Source: an uncultured bacterium
GTDB lineage: Bacteria; Bacteroidota; Bacteroidia; Bacteroidales; Muribaculaceae
Direction: 5' to 3'
Length of the DNA stretch: 64,000 bases
Assembly: GCA_945612775.1 (NCBI GenBank)
Contig: CALZAF010000001.1
Span: 1 to 64,000, forward strand
The notes beneath the pieces were generated by a model. That model was not told where the DNA came from, ran no database searches, and saw only the letters and a program-made list of their open reading frames with translations. Position 1 is the stretch's first letter; every line of letters begins with the position of its first letter. Below, piece by piece: positions 63,384 to 64,000 of this stretch. A program made the position numbers and the translations under genes.

Positions 63384-64000
63384 TAGATGCTTTTGTTCTT
63401 TCTAGGATTTGGTCAATCATGCCATATTGCAATGCTTCGCCAGAAGTCATCCAGTAGTCACGATCCGAATCGCTTGCCACCTTATCGAATGGCTGTCCTG
63501 AGTGATTGGCTATGATTGAGTAAAGTTCGTTCTTCAATTTCAAGATCTCGCGAGCTGTGATTTCGATATCGCTTGCCTGTCCCTGAACACCGCCAAGTGG
63601 TTGGTGAATCATTACGCGAGAGTGCTTCAAAGCAAATCGCTTGCCTTGTTCGCCTGCCACAAGCAGCACTGCTGCCATCGAAGCTGCCATACCGGTGCAG
63701 ATGGTAGATACATTGCTCTGTATATACTGCATAGTATCGTAGATTCCGAGACCGGCATATACCGATCCGCCCGGCGAGTTGATGTAGATAGATACGTCTT
63801 TGCCAGGATCGGCTGAGTCGAGATATAGCAGCTGGGCTTGTATAACATTCGCAGTATAGTCGTCGATTTGTGTACCCAAGAAGATGATTCTATCCATCAT
63901 CAATCGAGAAAATACGTCCATTTGTGCCACGTTGAGTTGGCGTTCTTCCATGATGGTTGGGTTGATGTAACTGCTCGTAATATTAGCATACTGGTCGAGG
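63364..64000 (-). CDS. clpP: ATP-dependent Clp protease proteolytic subunit ClpP (5' end beyond window)
   Basis: Serine protease that forms a double heptamer and degrades substrates handed over by ClpX. The catalytic residues are visible: Ser in GMAASMAA, His in MIHQPLGG and Asp in DRDYWM. The frame stays open to the window edge with residues [23 protein letters not shown], matching the usual ClpP pro-region, so the ATG at 63949-63951 is internal and the true start lies beyond 64000. It overlaps clpX by 20 bases. Confidence 0.94.
   Translation of the reverse strand, partial: LDQYANITSSYINPTIMEERQLNVAQMDVFSRLMMDRIIFLGTQIDDYTANVIQAQLLYLDSADPGKDVSIYINSPGGSVYAGLGIYDTMQYIQSNVSTICTGMAASMAAVLLVAGEQGKRFALKHSRVMIHQPLGGVQGQASDIEITAREILKLKNELYSIIANHSGQPFDKVASDSDRDYWMTSGEALQYGMIDQILERTKASNEEKQV

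Noticed and set aside
63949-63951. ATG as the clpP start
   Set aside because: The upstream frame remains open to the edge and encodes the conserved ClpP pro-region, so this Met is internal.

Overview
The window is an ordinary, gene-dense stretch of a Bacteroidales chromosome, probably Muribaculaceae or a close relative. The evidence is the promoter style (TAnnTTTG at -7, sometimes TTTG about 20 bp upstream), AT-rich leaders without Shine-Dalgarno sequences, a eukaryote-type GT3 glycogen synthase beside a GT35 phosphorylase, a HECLGH-type dipeptidyl peptidase III, DUF4293 and DUF4251 proteins, and OstA-like and SurA/PpiD-type genes next to mutL. Family placement is inference; order-level placement is solid. 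I see no insertion sequence, prophage, CRISPR array, rRNA or tRNA.

Layout. 1-3738 (minus): ClpB disaggregase and a Wza-like polysaccharide export lipoprotein. 3884-5883 (plus): UDG-fold glycosylase, DedA membrane protein, ribulose-phosphate epimerase. 6233-10450 (plus): glycogen synthase and alpha-glucan phosphorylase, closed by a bidirectional terminator. 10539-14463 (minus): a probable operon of dCMP deaminase, S41 protease, 5-formyl-THF cyclo-ligase, a degenerate RIC/hemerythrin-like protein and a LuxR-type regulator. 14642-19082 (minus): M3 peptidase and a 734-residue TPR protein. 19301-21166 (plus): DUF4293 protein and NhaD antiporter. 21256-29321 (minus): AlkD-like protein, dipeptidyl peptidase III, then mlaE-mlaF-dxr-rseP-rlmI. 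29620-31108 (plus): uridine kinase and LptB. 31179-40307: CAAX protease, guanylate-kinase-like protein, DUF4251 lipoprotein, LigA, THUMP-like methyltransferase, SmpB with a membrane partner, a LolC/E-type permease, a small conserved protein and an acyltransferase. 40334-48518: omega-amidase, then (minus) U32 protein, MetA, PHP phosphatase, MscS channel, FloA and a TPR/PD40 protein. 48608-64000 (minus): GH43, beta-lactamase-fold protein, MutL, OstA-like, SurA, PpiD-like, GuaB, RecQ, ClpX and a ClpP cut by the window edge.

How the genes fit together. Much of the window is envelope biogenesis and quality control: outer-membrane protein folding (SurA, PpiD-like), LPS transport (OstA-like, LptB), lipid transport (MlaEF), lipoprotein release (LolC/E-like), RseP, S41 and CAAX proteases, and FloA. 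A second theme is protein quality control (ClpB, ClpXP, SmpB). The remainder is metabolism and DNA maintenance.

No clearly new multi-gene system is visible. The best candidates for a second look are the degenerate hemerythrin/LuxR pair, a MutL lacking endonuclease motifs, an smpB terminator encoded inside the opposite-strand methyltransferase gene, a structured guaB leader, and a three-arm alternative RNA structure between the two chaperone genes.
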